NCBI GenBank assembly: GCA_031556405.1
Contig: JAVBTC010000118.1
Span: 1-64,000 of the forward strand
Length of the DNA stretch: 64,000 nt
Source: WQZF01 sp031556405
GTDB lineage: Bacteria; Pseudomonadota; Gammaproteobacteria; Burkholderiales; Rhodocyclaceae
Direction of reading: 5' to 3'
This document shows positions 34,100-42,759 of this stretch, piece by piece. Position 1 is the first letter of the stretch, and the number at the start of each line of letters is the position of its first letter. Below the pieces are notes generated by a model that did no database searches, was not told the DNA's origin, and saw nothing but the letters and a program-made list of their open reading frames with translations. A program made the translations under genes and the position numbers.

Positions 34100-34765
34100 T
34101 TACTCCCTTTCGAAATTCTTCAGGACGACGCCGTCCACCAGCGCCGCCGGCGTCATCACCAGGTCGGGATCGATCCGGCCGACGTCGACCAGTGCATCCA
34201 CTTCGGCGAACACGGTATCCGCGGCAAGCGCCATGACGGGGTTGAGATTTCGCGCCAGGAGCCGGTATTGCAGATTGCCGGCCTTGTCGCCGCGGCAGGC
34301 GCCGAGCAGCGCCAGATCGGCGCGCAACGGCAACTCCAGCAGATAGTCGCGGCCATCGACGCGAACGCATTTCTTGCCCTCTTCGACGGCGGTGCCGAGG
34401 CCGGTGGGCGTCAGCACGCCGCCCAGACCGGCGCCGCCGCTGCGGATGCGCTCGACCAGCGTGCCCTGCGGAGAAAACTCGACCTCCAGTTCGCCGGCCG
34501 CCATCTGGCGCCCGGTTTCCGGATTGCCGCCGATGTGCGAAGCAATGACTTTCCTGACGCGCCGATGAACGATCAGCGGTCCCGCGCCGCGATCGGGAAA
34601 GCCGGTGTCGCCGGCGATGAGGGTCAGATTTTTCACTCCGGCATCGAGCACCGCGGCGATCAGTTCCATGGGCGTCCCGACGCCCATGAAGCCGCCCACC
34701 ATGATGCTCATGCCGTCATGCAGCCTCCTGCGGAACGACGCCAGCGTGGTCTGCTTGTTTTTCAC
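34100..34765 (-). CDS. atoD: CoA transferase subunit A (AtoD/ScoA-like)
   Basis: A 221-residue subunit, the normal length. I chose the GTG at 34765 because a GGGGGATTCGGG purine-rich stretch precedes it and the family N-terminus (LASFRRRLHDGMSIMVGGFMGVGTP) then falls at the usual place. Motifs are LTLIAGDTGFPDRGAGPLI, ASHIGGNPETGRQM, VEFSPQGTLVERIRSGGAGLGGVLTPTGLGT and EELADIS-like YLLELPLRADLALL. With AtoA it would move CoA between acetyl-CoA and acetoacetate or short-chain acids. It is six bases upstream of atoA. Confidence 0.9.
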   Translation of the reverse strand: MKNKQTTLASFRRRLHDGMSIMVGGFMGVGTPMELIAAVLDAGVKNLTLIAGDTGFPDRGAGPLIVHRRVRKVIASHIGGNPETGRQMAAGELEVEFSPQGTLVERIRSGGAGLGGVLTPTGLGTAVEEGKKCVRVDGRDYLLELPLRADLALLGACRGDKAGNLQYRLLARNLNPVMALAADTVFAEVDALVDVGRIDPDLVMTPAALVDGVVLKNFERE

Positions 34766-34973
34766 AACCCGAATCCCCCGAATTCCCCTGAAAACGGGAT
34801 ATTGTTCCCGTGCCGGGGGCAACGGTACGCAAGAGCCGAGCCAGTTTTTTTCGATATCGGCCGATGCGGAAGCGGTGCAATTCAACTCGTTGTTAACGAT
34901 TCGTTTTTTTGCCCGGCAGCGGCGTTCCGTCATTATGTGGAATGCGTATACGGTATTTTTTGTGCATAAAAAA

Positions 34974-35011
34974 TGCGCAGATATTTGCATCGCTGCGCAA
35001 ATATCTGCGCA
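34974..35011. promoter_or_regulatory. Perfect 15-bp inverted repeat in the atoD-metG divergent gap
   Basis: TGCGCAGATATTTGC (34974-34988) and GCAAATATCTGCGCA (34997-35011) are separated by 8 bases. It lies 208 bases before the atoD start and 142 bases before metG. It has no T-run, so it looks more like a protein-binding site or a cruciform than a terminator. The rest of this 388-base gap has no gene. GCGAATATCTGCG near 62.87 kb resembles one arm. Confidence 0.6.
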
Positions 35012-35153
35012 CTCTCCGCTGTGTCCGATACGCGTAAAAATGCCTTCCCGCCGTTCGTCGATGGGAACCGATGCGAGACGGCGGTACGTGATGCGGTATA
35101 TCCGGAGTAAAATCAAATTCTTTTTTCTCTTCTTCCGCTTCCCGTCTATCGTC

Positions 35154-37241
35154 ATGAAACGCCGCATTCTCGTCACTTCCGCCCTGCCTTATGCCAACGG
35201 GGATATCCACCTCGGGCATCTCGTCGAATACATCCAGACCGATATCTGGGTCCGCTTCCAGAAAATGCGCGGGAACACCTGTTACTACGTCTGCGCCGAC
35301 GACACCCACGGCACCCCGGTGATGCTGCGCGCCGAACAGGAAGGCGTGACGCCGCAGGCGCTGATCGGGCGCGTGCATGGCGAACACACCCGCGACTTCG
35401 CCGGGTTCCATGTCGCCTTCGACAACTACTATTCGACTCATTCCGAGGAAACCCGCCTCTGCGCCGAGGAAATCTACCGGCGCCTGCAACAGTCCGGGCT
35501 GATCGAGGTGCGCGGCATCGAGCAGTATTACGACCCGCAGAAGGCGATGTTCCTGCCCGACCGCTTCATCAAGGGCGAGTGCCCGAAGTGCGGCGCGCCG
35601 GACCAGTACGGCGACAACTGCGAACGCTGCGGCGCCGCCTACACGCCGAACGAACTGAAAAATCCGTATTCCGCGATCTCCGGCGCCAAGCCGGTACTGC
35701 GCGCCTCCGACCACTACTTCTTCAAGCTTTCCGACCCGCGCTGCCAGGAATTCCTGCGCCGCTGGACGCGCGAGCCGGGCCGCCTCCAGGCCGAGGCGGC
35801 GAACAAGATGCAGGAATGGCTCGGCGAACCCGGGGAAAACAAGCTTTCCGACTGGGACATCTCGCGCGACGCGCCGTATTTCGGGTTCGAGATTCCCGAA
35901 GCGCCGGGCAAATATTTCTACGTCTGGATGGACGCTCCGATCGGTTACATGGGTTCGTTCAAGAACCTCTGCGCCCGGCACGGGCTCGATTTCGACGACT
36001 GGTGGAAAAAGGATTCCGACGCCGAGCTGTACCACTTCATCGGCAAGGACATTCTCTATTTCCACGCTCTGTTCTGGCCGGCGCAGCTCGAAATGGCCGG
36101 CTACCGCACGCCGAGCGCGGTCTTCGCGCATGGTTTTCTCACCGTCGACGGCGCCAAGATGTCGAAATCGCGCGGCACCTTCATCACCGCGCGCAGCTAC
36201 CTCGAACAGAAGCTCGATCCGGAATGGCTGCGCTATTACTACGCGGCGAAACTGAACGGCACGATGGAAGACGTCGACCTCAACCTCGACGACTTCGTCG
36301 CCCGCGTCAATTCCGACCTGATCGGAAAATTCATCAACATCGCCAGCCGCTGCGCCGGTTTCATCAGCAAGAAATTCGACGGCGTACTCGGCACCACCGA
36401 CCGCAAGGCCACCGGGGCGTTCGAACTGGCGTGGCGAGAGGGGGAAGTCGCGCAGAGCTTCGAGCGCCGCGACTACTCGCGCGCGCTGCGCGAAATCATG
36501 CGCCTGGCCGACCTCGCCAACCTGTACGTGGCGGAAAAGAAGCCGTGGGAAATCTCCAAGCGGGAAGGCAGCGAGGCAGAACTGCACACCGTATGCACCA
36601 CCGCGCTGACGCTGTTCCGCGACCTGATGCGCTATCTCAAGCCGGTGCTGCCGCAACTGGCCGCCGCCGTCGAATCCTTCCTCGCCATCGAGCCGCTCGT
36701 CTGGCGCGGCGAATGGCAGCCGCTGCCGCAGGGACACCGGATCAACGAATACCGCCACCTGATGACCCGCATCGATCCGAAACAGGTCACGGCGCTGGTA
36801 GAAGCCAACAGGGAATCGCTGGCCCCGGCCGGCGGCGTGAAGAAGACGGAGGAAAAAATGCAGGGGAAAACACAGGAAGCCGCGACGGAAGCCGCCGGCG
36901 CTGCCGATGCCACCATAAACATCGACGATTTCGCCAAGGTCGACCTGCGCGTCGCGCGCATCGCCGAGGCCAGCCACGTCGAGGGCGCGGAAAAACTGAT
37001 TCGTCTGCTGCTCGACATCGGCGAGGAAAAACCGCGCCAGGTTTTCGCCGGTATCAAATCCGCCTACGACCCGGAACAACTGCAAGGCCGGATGACGGTG
37101 ATGGTCGCCAACCTCGCGCCGCGCAAGATGAAATTCGGCATGAGCGAAGGCATGGTGCTCGCGGCCTCGGGCAGCGACAGCCCCGGCATCTACCTGCTCT
37201 CCCCCGACAGCGGCGCGCAGCCGGGGATGAAGGTCAAATAG
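35154..37241 (+). CDS. metG: Methionyl-tRNA synthetase
   Basis: A 695-residue class I synthetase with all family marks. The HIGH-type site is in NGDIHLGHLVEY, the zinc knuckle in CPKCGAPDQYGDNCERCG, and the KMSKS site in DGAKMSKSRGTFI. An anticodon-binding helical region follows, then a C-terminal tRNA-binding (EMAP/Trbp111-like) domain beginning IDDFAKVDLRVARIAEASHV. The ATG at 35154 starts MKRRILVTSALPYANGDIH. Between the two domains is a short Gln/Glu/Ala-rich linker (about 560-590). Confidence 0.98.
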   Translation: MKRRILVTSALPYANGDIHLGHLVEYIQTDIWVRFQKMRGNTCYYVCADDTHGTPVMLRAEQEGVTPQALIGRVHGEHTRDFAGFHVAFDNYYSTHSEETRLCAEEIYRRLQQSGLIEVRGIEQYYDPQKAMFLPDRFIKGECPKCGAPDQYGDNCERCGAAYTPNELKNPYSAISGAKPVLRASDHYFFKLSDPRCQEFLRRWTREPGRLQAEAANKMQEWLGEPGENKLSDWDISRDAPYFGFEIPEAPGKYFYVWMDAPIGYMGSFKNLCARHGLDFDDWWKKDSDAELYHFIGKDILYFHALFWPAQLEMAGYRTPSAVFAHGFLTVDGAKMSKSRGTFITARSYLEQKLDPEWLRYYYAAKLNGTMEDVDLNLDDFVARVNSDLIGKFINIASRCAGFISKKFDGVLGTTDRKATGAFELAWREGEVAQSFERRDYSRALREIMRLADLANLYVAEKKPWEISKREGSEAELHTVCTTALTLFRDLMRYLKPVLPQLAAAVESFLAIEPLVWRGEWQPLPQGHRINEYRHLMTRIDPKQVTALVEANRESLAPAGGVKKTEEKMQGKTQEAATEAAGAADATINIDDFAKVDLRVARIAEASHVEGAEKLIRLLLDIGEEKPRQVFAGIKSAYDPEQLQGRMTVMVANLAPRKMKFGMSEGMVLAASGSDSPGIYLLSPDSGAQPGMKVK

Positions 37242-37262
37242 ACAGGGCGGATGAAGCGCTGA

Positions 37263-37345
37263 AGGGTTTTTGTTTTTCTAGATTTGAATTTAATTTTTTC
37301 TTGAATATCTCTACGGTAGCTTGATTGAATTTAATCAAATATGGA
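37263..37345. repeat. AT-rich intergenic island, family copy 6
   Basis: Directly after metG: TTTTTGTTTTTCTAGATTTG leads to TCTCTACGGTAGC and then AATTTAATCAAATATGGAAAAAG. The TCTCTAC-G-GTAGC core and AAATATGGAA end match copy 1 base for base at most positions. It is the first part of a 448-base gene-free interval. Confidence 0.5.
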
Positions 37346-37379
37346 AAAAGGGAGGTGGTATGAACCTCGGCCGATATTT

Positions 37380-37561
37380 CCTGGATTCCCGCCTGCGCGG
37401 GAATGGCGGAACAAATGACGGCTTGCGGTGAAAATCGGCGGTTCAGCGATAAGCCTGTCACTTGGCGGTGGTCGGCGGCAGTTGTTTGCGGCGGTTGTCG
37501 GTTGTTTGCCTGTGAAAGACGTAAAAGTACTACGTCATTACCGCGCAGGCGGGAATCCAGG
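37380..37561. repeat. Second inverted pair of REP-like palindromes
   Basis: CCTGGATTCCCGCCTGCGCG starts at 37380, and its inverted copy CCGCGCAGGCGGGAATCCAGG ends at 37561. They have the same units and orientation as the pair after nirH. The DNA between the units (about 120 bases) holds no gene. Downstream, CCCGTTCCGGGATCCGCTCC (37610-37629) is a simple-sequence stretch before sulP. Confidence 0.8.
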
Positions 37562-37689
37562 AACTATCCCGGCACGCCCATTCATGGAAATCGTCCCGGT
37601 TTCAGCGCCCGTTCCGGGATCCGCTCCCGCCTCTGTTTTCATCATTCCTGCCGTATCGACTCCGGCGGGAATTCCGTAAGTTGCCCCCA

Positions 37690-39378
37690 ATGATCTCTTT
37701 CAAACCCAAACTCCTCGAATGCCTCTCCGGTTACAACCGGACGATGCTCGGCCACGACATCGGCGCCGGCATCACCGTCGGCGTGCTGGCGCTGCCGCTG
37801 GCGATGGCGTTCGCCATCGCGTCCGGCTGCTCGCCGACGGCGGGCATCTGGACGGCGATCGTCGCCGGATTCTTCATCTCCGCTTTCGGCGGCTCCCGGG
37901 TGCAGATCGGCGGCCCGACCGGCGCCTTCATCCCAATCATCTACGCCATCGTCCTGCAATACGGCATGGACAACCTGCTGATCGCCACCTTCATCGCCGG
38001 CCTGATCCTGCTCGCCATGGGGCTGGCGCGCCTGGGGCAGATGATCCGCTTCATCCCCAAAGCGGTCGTCGTCGGTTTCACCAACGGTATCGCCGTCGTC
38101 ATCTTCATGGCGCAGATCAAGGATTTCCTCGGCCTCAACATCACCGGGGAAATGCCCGCCGAATTCTTCGGCAAACTGCGCGTGCTCGGTGCCAGCATCC
38201 ACACCGTCCACTGGCCGACGCTGCTGCTTGCCCTGGTTTCTCTGACCTTCCTCGTTTTCTACAACCGGCTCGCGCAGCGCTTTCCGCTGCTGCGCCGCTC
38301 GCCGGGACCGCTCACCGTGCTCGTCTTCGGCACCCTGATCGCGTACCTCCTGGGCCTGCCGGTCGAAACCATCGGCAGCCGCTTCAACGGCATTCCGCAG
38401 CAATTCCCCGCCTTCACCGTGCCCGGCCTCTCGCTGGAAACGCTGGGCAAGCTGATCTCCCCGGCGCTGACCATCGCGCTGCTCGGCGCCATCGAATCGC
38501 TGCTGTCGGCGCGCGTCGCCGACGGCCTGATCAACGACCGCCACAACCCGAACCAGGAACTGATCGCGCAGGGACTCGCCAACATCGCGGCGCCGTTCTT
38601 CGGCGGTTTCGCCGCCACCGGCGCCATCGCGCGCACCGCGACCAACGCCAAGAGCGGCGGGCGCACCCCGGTGGCCGGCATCATCCATTCGGTGACGCTG
38701 CTCGCGATCGTCCTGATCGCCGCGCCGCTTGCCAGCTACATTCCGCTTGCCGTGCTCTCGGCCATCGTCGTCCTCGTCTCCGTGCACATGGGCAACTGGA
38801 ACGAATTCCGCGAACTGAAGCGCTACACCTACAACTACCGCATCCTGCTGCTGGCGACCTTCTTCATCACCGTCGTCTTCGACCTCACCCTCGCCGTCGA
38901 GCTGGGCATGGTGCTGGCCACGCTGTTCTTCATCTTCCGCATCTCGGCGCTGACAAAAATCGAAGCCCTTTCGCTGCACGACCTGCTCAGCGGCGAAAGC
39001 GCCGAAACGTCGCCGTTTTTCTCCCGCGACGGCATCCCGCGCGCCACCGTGTGGAAAGTCTCCGGCGTGCTTTTCTTCGGCAGCGTCAACAAACTCGAAA
39101 TCCTGCACGCCCCGCGCGAGGCGCGTCCGCAAGTGATGGTGCTCGACCTGCAGGGACTGCTGCAACTCGACACCACCGGCCTGGAAGGGCTGGAAACGAT
39201 CCACCAGCAGATGCAGCACGAAAACCGCCGCCTGATCCTCTGCGCGCCGGGACAGCAGCCCGGCTCGCTGCTGCTGCGCTCCGGTTTCCTCGACCGCCTC
39301 GGCGCGCACAACGTATGCAACGACCTGCCGAGCGCGTTGCTCGAAGCGCGGAAGACGCTGGAAGAAAAAACGGAGTAA
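37690..39378 (+). CDS. SulP-family anion transporter with STAS domain
   Basis: A 562-residue inner-membrane permease. The ATG at 37690 is preferred over an in-frame TTG three codons earlier. About 11-12 hydrophobic segments span residues 25-430, with family motifs GVLALPLAMAFAIASG, GGSRVQIGGPTGAF, GFTNGIAVVIF and ANIAAPFFGGFAATGAIARTATN. The C-terminal STAS domain (about 445-555) includes VMVLDLQGLLQLDTTGLEGLE. SulP members carry sulfate, bicarbonate or dicarboxylates. No carbonic anhydrase gene is adjacent, so the substrate is open. Confidence 0.92.
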   Translation: MISFKPKLLECLSGYNRTMLGHDIGAGITVGVLALPLAMAFAIASGCSPTAGIWTAIVAGFFISAFGGSRVQIGGPTGAFIPIIYAIVLQYGMDNLLIATFIAGLILLAMGLARLGQMIRFIPKAVVVGFTNGIAVVIFMAQIKDFLGLNITGEMPAEFFGKLRVLGASIHTVHWPTLLLALVSLTFLVFYNRLAQRFPLLRRSPGPLTVLVFGTLIAYLLGLPVETIGSRFNGIPQQFPAFTVPGLSLETLGKLISPALTIALLGAIESLLSARVADGLINDRHNPNQELIAQGLANIAAPFFGGFAATGAIARTATNAKSGGRTPVAGIIHSVTLLAIVLIAAPLASYIPLAVLSAIVVLVSVHMGNWNEFRELKRYTYNYRILLLATFFITVVFDLTLAVELGMVLATLFFIFRISALTKIEALSLHDLLSGESAETSPFFSRDGIPRATVWKVSGVLFFGSVNKLEILHAPREARPQVMVLDLQGLLQLDTTGLEGLETIHQQMQHENRRLILCAPGQQPGSLLLRSGFLDRLGAHNVCNDLPSALLEARKTLEEKTE

Positions 39379-39444
39379 GGGCGGAAATCCCTTCTTTCCG
39401 ACATCTTTTGATTTCTCCCAGGCATTACGGAATGCCTCGTAAAC

Positions 39445-39487
39445 TCCCCTCGCCCGCTTGCGGGAGAGGGGCGGGGGAGAGGGAAAA
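39445..39487. repeat. Second REP-like element family (CTCGCCCGCTTGCGGGAGAGGG)
   Basis: CTCCCCTCGCCCGCTTGCGGG starts at 39444 and continues as AGAGGGGCGGGGGAGAGGG. The CCCGC-TT-GCGGG core forms a hairpin. An inverted copy with small changes lies at 47964-48003. It sits in the 126-base gap between the convergent sulP and sensor kinase genes. Confidence 0.75.
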
Positions 39488-39504
39488 ACCGCAAAGCACA
39501 CCCC

Positions 39505-41082
39505 TCACGCCTGAGAACGACAGCTCCGCCGCAGGCCGCCGCCTCGCGGCCCGAACGATACCTTCACGAGCATCCCTTCCCCCGGCTTGCTGGAATATCC
39601 GATGCCCCACCCATGCAGTCGGGCGATACGCATCACGATCGGCAATCCCAGTCCACTGCCGCTCTGTTTCTGCCCCGGCGGACGGAAGAAACGCTCGTTG
39701 AGGCGGGAAAGATCGTGCGCGGAAAGCCCCGGCCCCGTATTGGCGATGGTCAGATACCCCGCATCGAAACGTACATCCACCGAGCCGCCCAGCGGCGTAT
39801 AGCGCACCGCGTTGTCGAACAGATTGCGCAACAACAGCGCCACCAGCGGTGGGTTGCCCTCGCTGCCCTCGTTTTGCCCGGGCGCGGTGTCCCGCGCAAA
39901 CGCGATCCGGATTCCCTTGTCGTCCGCGGTGGCCTGCTGCTCGCGGATGGCCGCGTCGACCGACGCAGCCCAGTCGAGCGGCTGAAACGGCAGCATCGCC
40001 TCGCGCGCCTGCCGCTTCGGTCCTCCGGTTTCACCATCGGCAACCTTGCCGGCTTCATCGGCCTCATTGGCCCCGTCCGTCACTTCCATCGCTTCGAGCC
40101 GCGACAGCGCCAACAACTGTTCCACCAGCCGCGTCGCCCGATTGATACCCGCCGTCAGATGCGAGAGCGCCTGGCGCCGCGTCTCGAGATCGTCGTCGGC
40201 TCCACCATCGGCCAATTGCGCCACCTCCGTCTGCACCCGCAGCGCGGCCAGGGGGCTGCGCAACTCGTGCGCGGCGTCGGAAATGAACGCGCGCTCCCGC
40301 GCCAGCAGCGCATTGGTGCGGACGAACAGCCGGTTCAGCGCCTCCACCAGCGGGCGCACTTCGCGCGGCACCTTTTTCGTATCCAGCGGCGCGGTATCCT
40401 CCGGCAGCCGCCGTTCCAGCGCCCTCGTCACGCGCTTCAACGGTGCCAATTCGCGGCTGACGGCGATGAACACCAGAACCAGCAGAACGGGAAAACCCAG
40501 TACCCACGGCAGCAATTGCCCGGAAATCATGCTTAGCGCCAGATCGTGGCGATAGTCCTGTTCCTGCCCCACCGCGACGACAAACTGTCCGTCCGCGCTG
40601 TCCAGCCAGACGATGCGCCAGAGATTGCCTTCCTTCCCATTTTTCTTCCGCAGCCGGCTTTCGACGAAACCGCGCCGCTCCGGCTCGAACGCGAACGTGG
40701 CGCCTTTTTTTCCGTCGTCCAGCAGCAGCCTGCCCGCGCGGCCGAAAATCGCGAACCCCAGCGCATCGTCCTCGAATTCGCCTTTTTCTATCTTCCTGCC
40801 ATGCGGCATCCCGTCCGGGTCGTCCATGTCCTCCGTTTCATCCTGAGGGAATCCCGCCACACCGCCCAATTCGGATATAGCGGGCATTGCGGACATCCCC
40901 GATGTTGCCGAAGCCGCTGAAGTCGCCAGGCGGCGGGCGAAAAGCATCTGCTGCGTATCGAAAAACTCGTCGATGCGCTCGTGGCTCTCGAAAAAGGCGA
41001 AGCCGCCGGCTACCACCCAGATGAGGCTGACCGCCAGCGTAAACAGCAGGATCAGGCGCAGACGCAAACTGAGCGCGTTCAT
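39505..41082 (-). CDS. qseC: Sensor histidine kinase, QseC/PmrB-like
   Basis: A 525-residue kinase. It has an N-terminal membrane segment (LRLILLFTLAVSLIWVVAGGFAFF) and a periplasmic 2CSK_N-like domain. That domain carries an extra low-complexity stretch (SAASATSGMSAMPAISE) and an acidic loop. A second membrane segment (about 185-205), HisKA (FISDAAHELRSPLAALRVQTEV) and HATPase_c motifs (LLRNLFDNAVRYTPLGG, ANTGPGLS, GSGLGLPIVMRIA) follow. Its start overlaps the regulator gene by four bases (ATGA). The gene order ygiW-regulator-kinase matches ygiW-qseBC of enterobacteria. Confidence 0.88.
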   Translation of the reverse strand: MNALSLRLRLILLFTLAVSLIWVVAGGFAFFESHERIDEFFDTQQMLFARRLATSAASATSGMSAMPAISELGGVAGFPQDETEDMDDPDGMPHGRKIEKGEFEDDALGFAIFGRAGRLLLDDGKKGATFAFEPERRGFVESRLRKKNGKEGNLWRIVWLDSADGQFVVAVGQEQDYRHDLALSMISGQLLPWVLGFPVLLVLVFIAVSRELAPLKRVTRALERRLPEDTAPLDTKKVPREVRPLVEALNRLFVRTNALLARERAFISDAAHELRSPLAALRVQTEVAQLADGGADDDLETRRQALSHLTAGINRATRLVEQLLALSRLEAMEVTDGANEADEAGKVADGETGGPKRQAREAMLPFQPLDWAASVDAAIREQQATADDKGIRIAFARDTAPGQNEGSEGNPPLVALLLRNLFDNAVRYTPLGGSVDVRFDAGYLTIANTGPGLSAHDLSRLNERFFRPPGQKQSGSGLGLPIVMRIARLHGWGIGYSSKPGEGMLVKVSFGPRGGGLRRSCRSQA

Positions 41083-41798
41083 CGGATGTCCTCCTGCGTG
41101 CTTTTCGGCGCCGTTTTCTCCAGCATTGCTTCCTCCTTCCCCGCCTCGCCCAGCGTGTATCCGATCTTATGCACCGTGCGGATGAACGATGCGCCGAGCT
41201 TGCGCCGCAGATGATGCACATGCACCTCCACCGTGTTGCTGCCGATCTCCTCGTCCCAGGAATAAAGCTTCTCCTCGATCAGCGCCTTCGGCAGCACCCG
41301 CTTGCCGTTGCGCAGCAAAAGCTCCAGCAGCAGGATTTCCTTCGGTGCCAGCGCGATCTCCTCGCCGCCGCGCCGGACCGCGCGCGAACGCGGATCGAAA
41401 CTGACCTCGCCGTGCGTCAGCAGCGGCTCCAACTGGCCGTGGCTGCGGCGCATCAGCGCGTTCAGCCGCGCCGCCACCTCCGCCAGCGCAAAAGGCTTGC
41501 ACAGATAATCGTCCGCCCCGGCATCCAGCCCCGTCACCCGCTGCTCCAGCGCATCGCGCGCCGTCAGCACCAGCACCGGCAGGGTGATGCCGTTCCGGCG
41601 CCATTCACGCAGAACCTCCAGCCCGTCCATGCCGGGCAGCGAAAGATCGAGGAGTGCCGCATCGTAAGGCGCGCTGTGCGGGGCTTCGCGGGCGGCGAGA
41701 CCATCGCCGATCCAGTCCACCGTGAATCCCATCCTGCCCAGCCCGACCTTGATTCCATCGCCGATCAGCCGGTCGTCTTCCACCAGAAGAATGCGCAT
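41079..41798 (-). CDS. qseB: OmpR-family response regulator, QseB/PmrA-like
   Basis: A 239-residue regulator. The receiver domain (RILLVEDDRLIGDGIK, phospho-Asp in ALLDLSLPGMDG, Thr/Lys in LTARDALEQR and CKPFALAE) is followed by a winged-helix domain with YSWDEEIGSNTVEVHVHHLRRKLG. About 18 extra residues follow the usual C-terminus (EEAMLEKTAPKSTQEDIR) where the kinase start overlaps. A CTTAAG-N5-CTTAAG site upstream of ygiW fits the PmrA/QseB binding sequence and suggests autoregulation. Confidence 0.9.
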   Translation of the reverse strand: MRILLVEDDRLIGDGIKVGLGRMGFTVDWIGDGLAAREAPHSAPYDAALLDLSLPGMDGLEVLREWRRNGITLPVLVLTARDALEQRVTGLDAGADDYLCKPFALAEVAARLNALMRRSHGQLEPLLTHGEVSFDPRSRAVRRGGEEIALAPKEILLLELLLRNGKRVLPKALIEEKLYSWDEEIGSNTVEVHVHHLRRKLGASFIRTVHKIGYTLGEAGKEEAMLEKTAPKSTQEDIR

Positions 41799-41949
41799 TC
41801 CGTGCTCCCTGCCGTTTTTTTAATTGCGATTGCCGAAAAATCCCCCACCCCCCCCAAAACCCCCCAAGCCGGCGGCCGCGTCTTCGCTTCCGGGGTTTTC
41901 GAGAATCGCCCGTTATCCGTATCCCGGCATTTTCGCGCAAATTTCCCCG

Positions 41950-42405
41950 TTACTTCGTCGTGGTCTTCACGATGCGGTCGACGTCGATTTCGACGCTGTT
42001 CCAGTCCTTGTCCACCTCGCCGTGCAATTCCACGACGTCTTCCGGCGTTACCGACTGTCCCCGCCATTTATGGTCGTCGATATCGGCCCGGATCGTGCCG
42101 GTGGAATCCTGGAACAGATAATCGTCGCCGCCCAGGTGCTGCTTGATTTGGCCGCGCAACACCACCTTCGCGTCGTCGCGCATCGTCTTCGCTTCCGCCA
42201 CCGTGCTCACCGCCAGCCCTGGCCCGGTGAAGCCGCCGCCCTGCATGCTTGTCTGCGGGGCGCGTTCCGTAAACCCGCCGTTTCCGGCCGATGCCATGTT
42301 GTCGACAAGCAGCGCGCTGCCCAGCGTCAGGCCCGATACGCAAAGCGTCGTGGCAAGCGCCGTTTTCAGGTTTTCCCTGGAGAAAAGAGTGCGATTCGTT
42401 TTCAT
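41950..42405 (-). CDS. ygiW: YgiW-type OB-fold periplasmic stress protein
   Basis: A 151-residue exported protein. The ATG at 42405 starts MKTNRTLFSREN; an upstream in-frame ATG lacks a ribosome site. The N-terminal hydrophobic signal (ATTLCVSGLTLGSALLV) is followed by the bacterial OB-fold (BOF/DUF388) domain: VAEAKTMRDDAKVVLRGQI, YLFQDSTGTIRADIDDHKW and VELHGEVDKDWNSVEIDVDRI. These proteins are induced in stress and biofilm growth and are typically the first gene of a qseBC-type operon, as here (151 bases before the regulator gene). Confidence 0.9.
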   Translation of the reverse strand: MKTNRTLFSRENLKTALATTLCVSGLTLGSALLVDNMASAGNGGFTERAPQTSMQGGGFTGPGLAVSTVAEAKTMRDDAKVVLRGQIKQHLGGDDYLFQDSTGTIRADIDDHKWRGQSVTPEDVVELHGEVDKDWNSVEIDVDRIVKTTTK

Positions 42406-42510
42406 GAGACACCTCGTCTTTCGTTGATCGTCATGGGGACTTTTCATCGTCGCCTCGTGCGACCCCGAAGCACGAACCCTGCTGCGACGATTTCATTTCA
42501 ACATCGAGAA

Positions 42511-42527
42511 CTTAAGGTTTGCTTAAG
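42511..42527. promoter_or_regulatory. PmrA/QseB-type box
   Basis: CTTAAG-GTTTG-CTTAAG is an exact tandem 6-5-6 match to the PmrA/QseB recognition pattern (YTTAAK-N5-YTTAAK). It lies 106 bases upstream of the ygiW start, on the side expected for control of ygiW-qseBC. The rest of the 354-base gap to cas3 holds no convincing gene. A minus-strand fragment encoding GRVRLDEDVLVAMDYPMPD (about 42612-42680) reads like the end of a lost gene. Confidence 0.7.
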
Positions 42528-42759
42528 AGGCGGGAAATTTCATGTACTTCCCGGAAAATACCATAGTATCGAGGCCGACAATGACCAGGTCAATGACCAA
42601 GTACTTGTCTACGGCAGTGTGTCTGGCATAGGATAATCCATCGCGACTAGGACGTCCTCATCCAGCCTAACCCGTCCGGCCGACGAAAGAACGATATCAG
42701 AAGACACGGCGCCCCACTCCACCCTCCAGGACGCGCCGAAGCACGAAGAAAGGGAAGGG

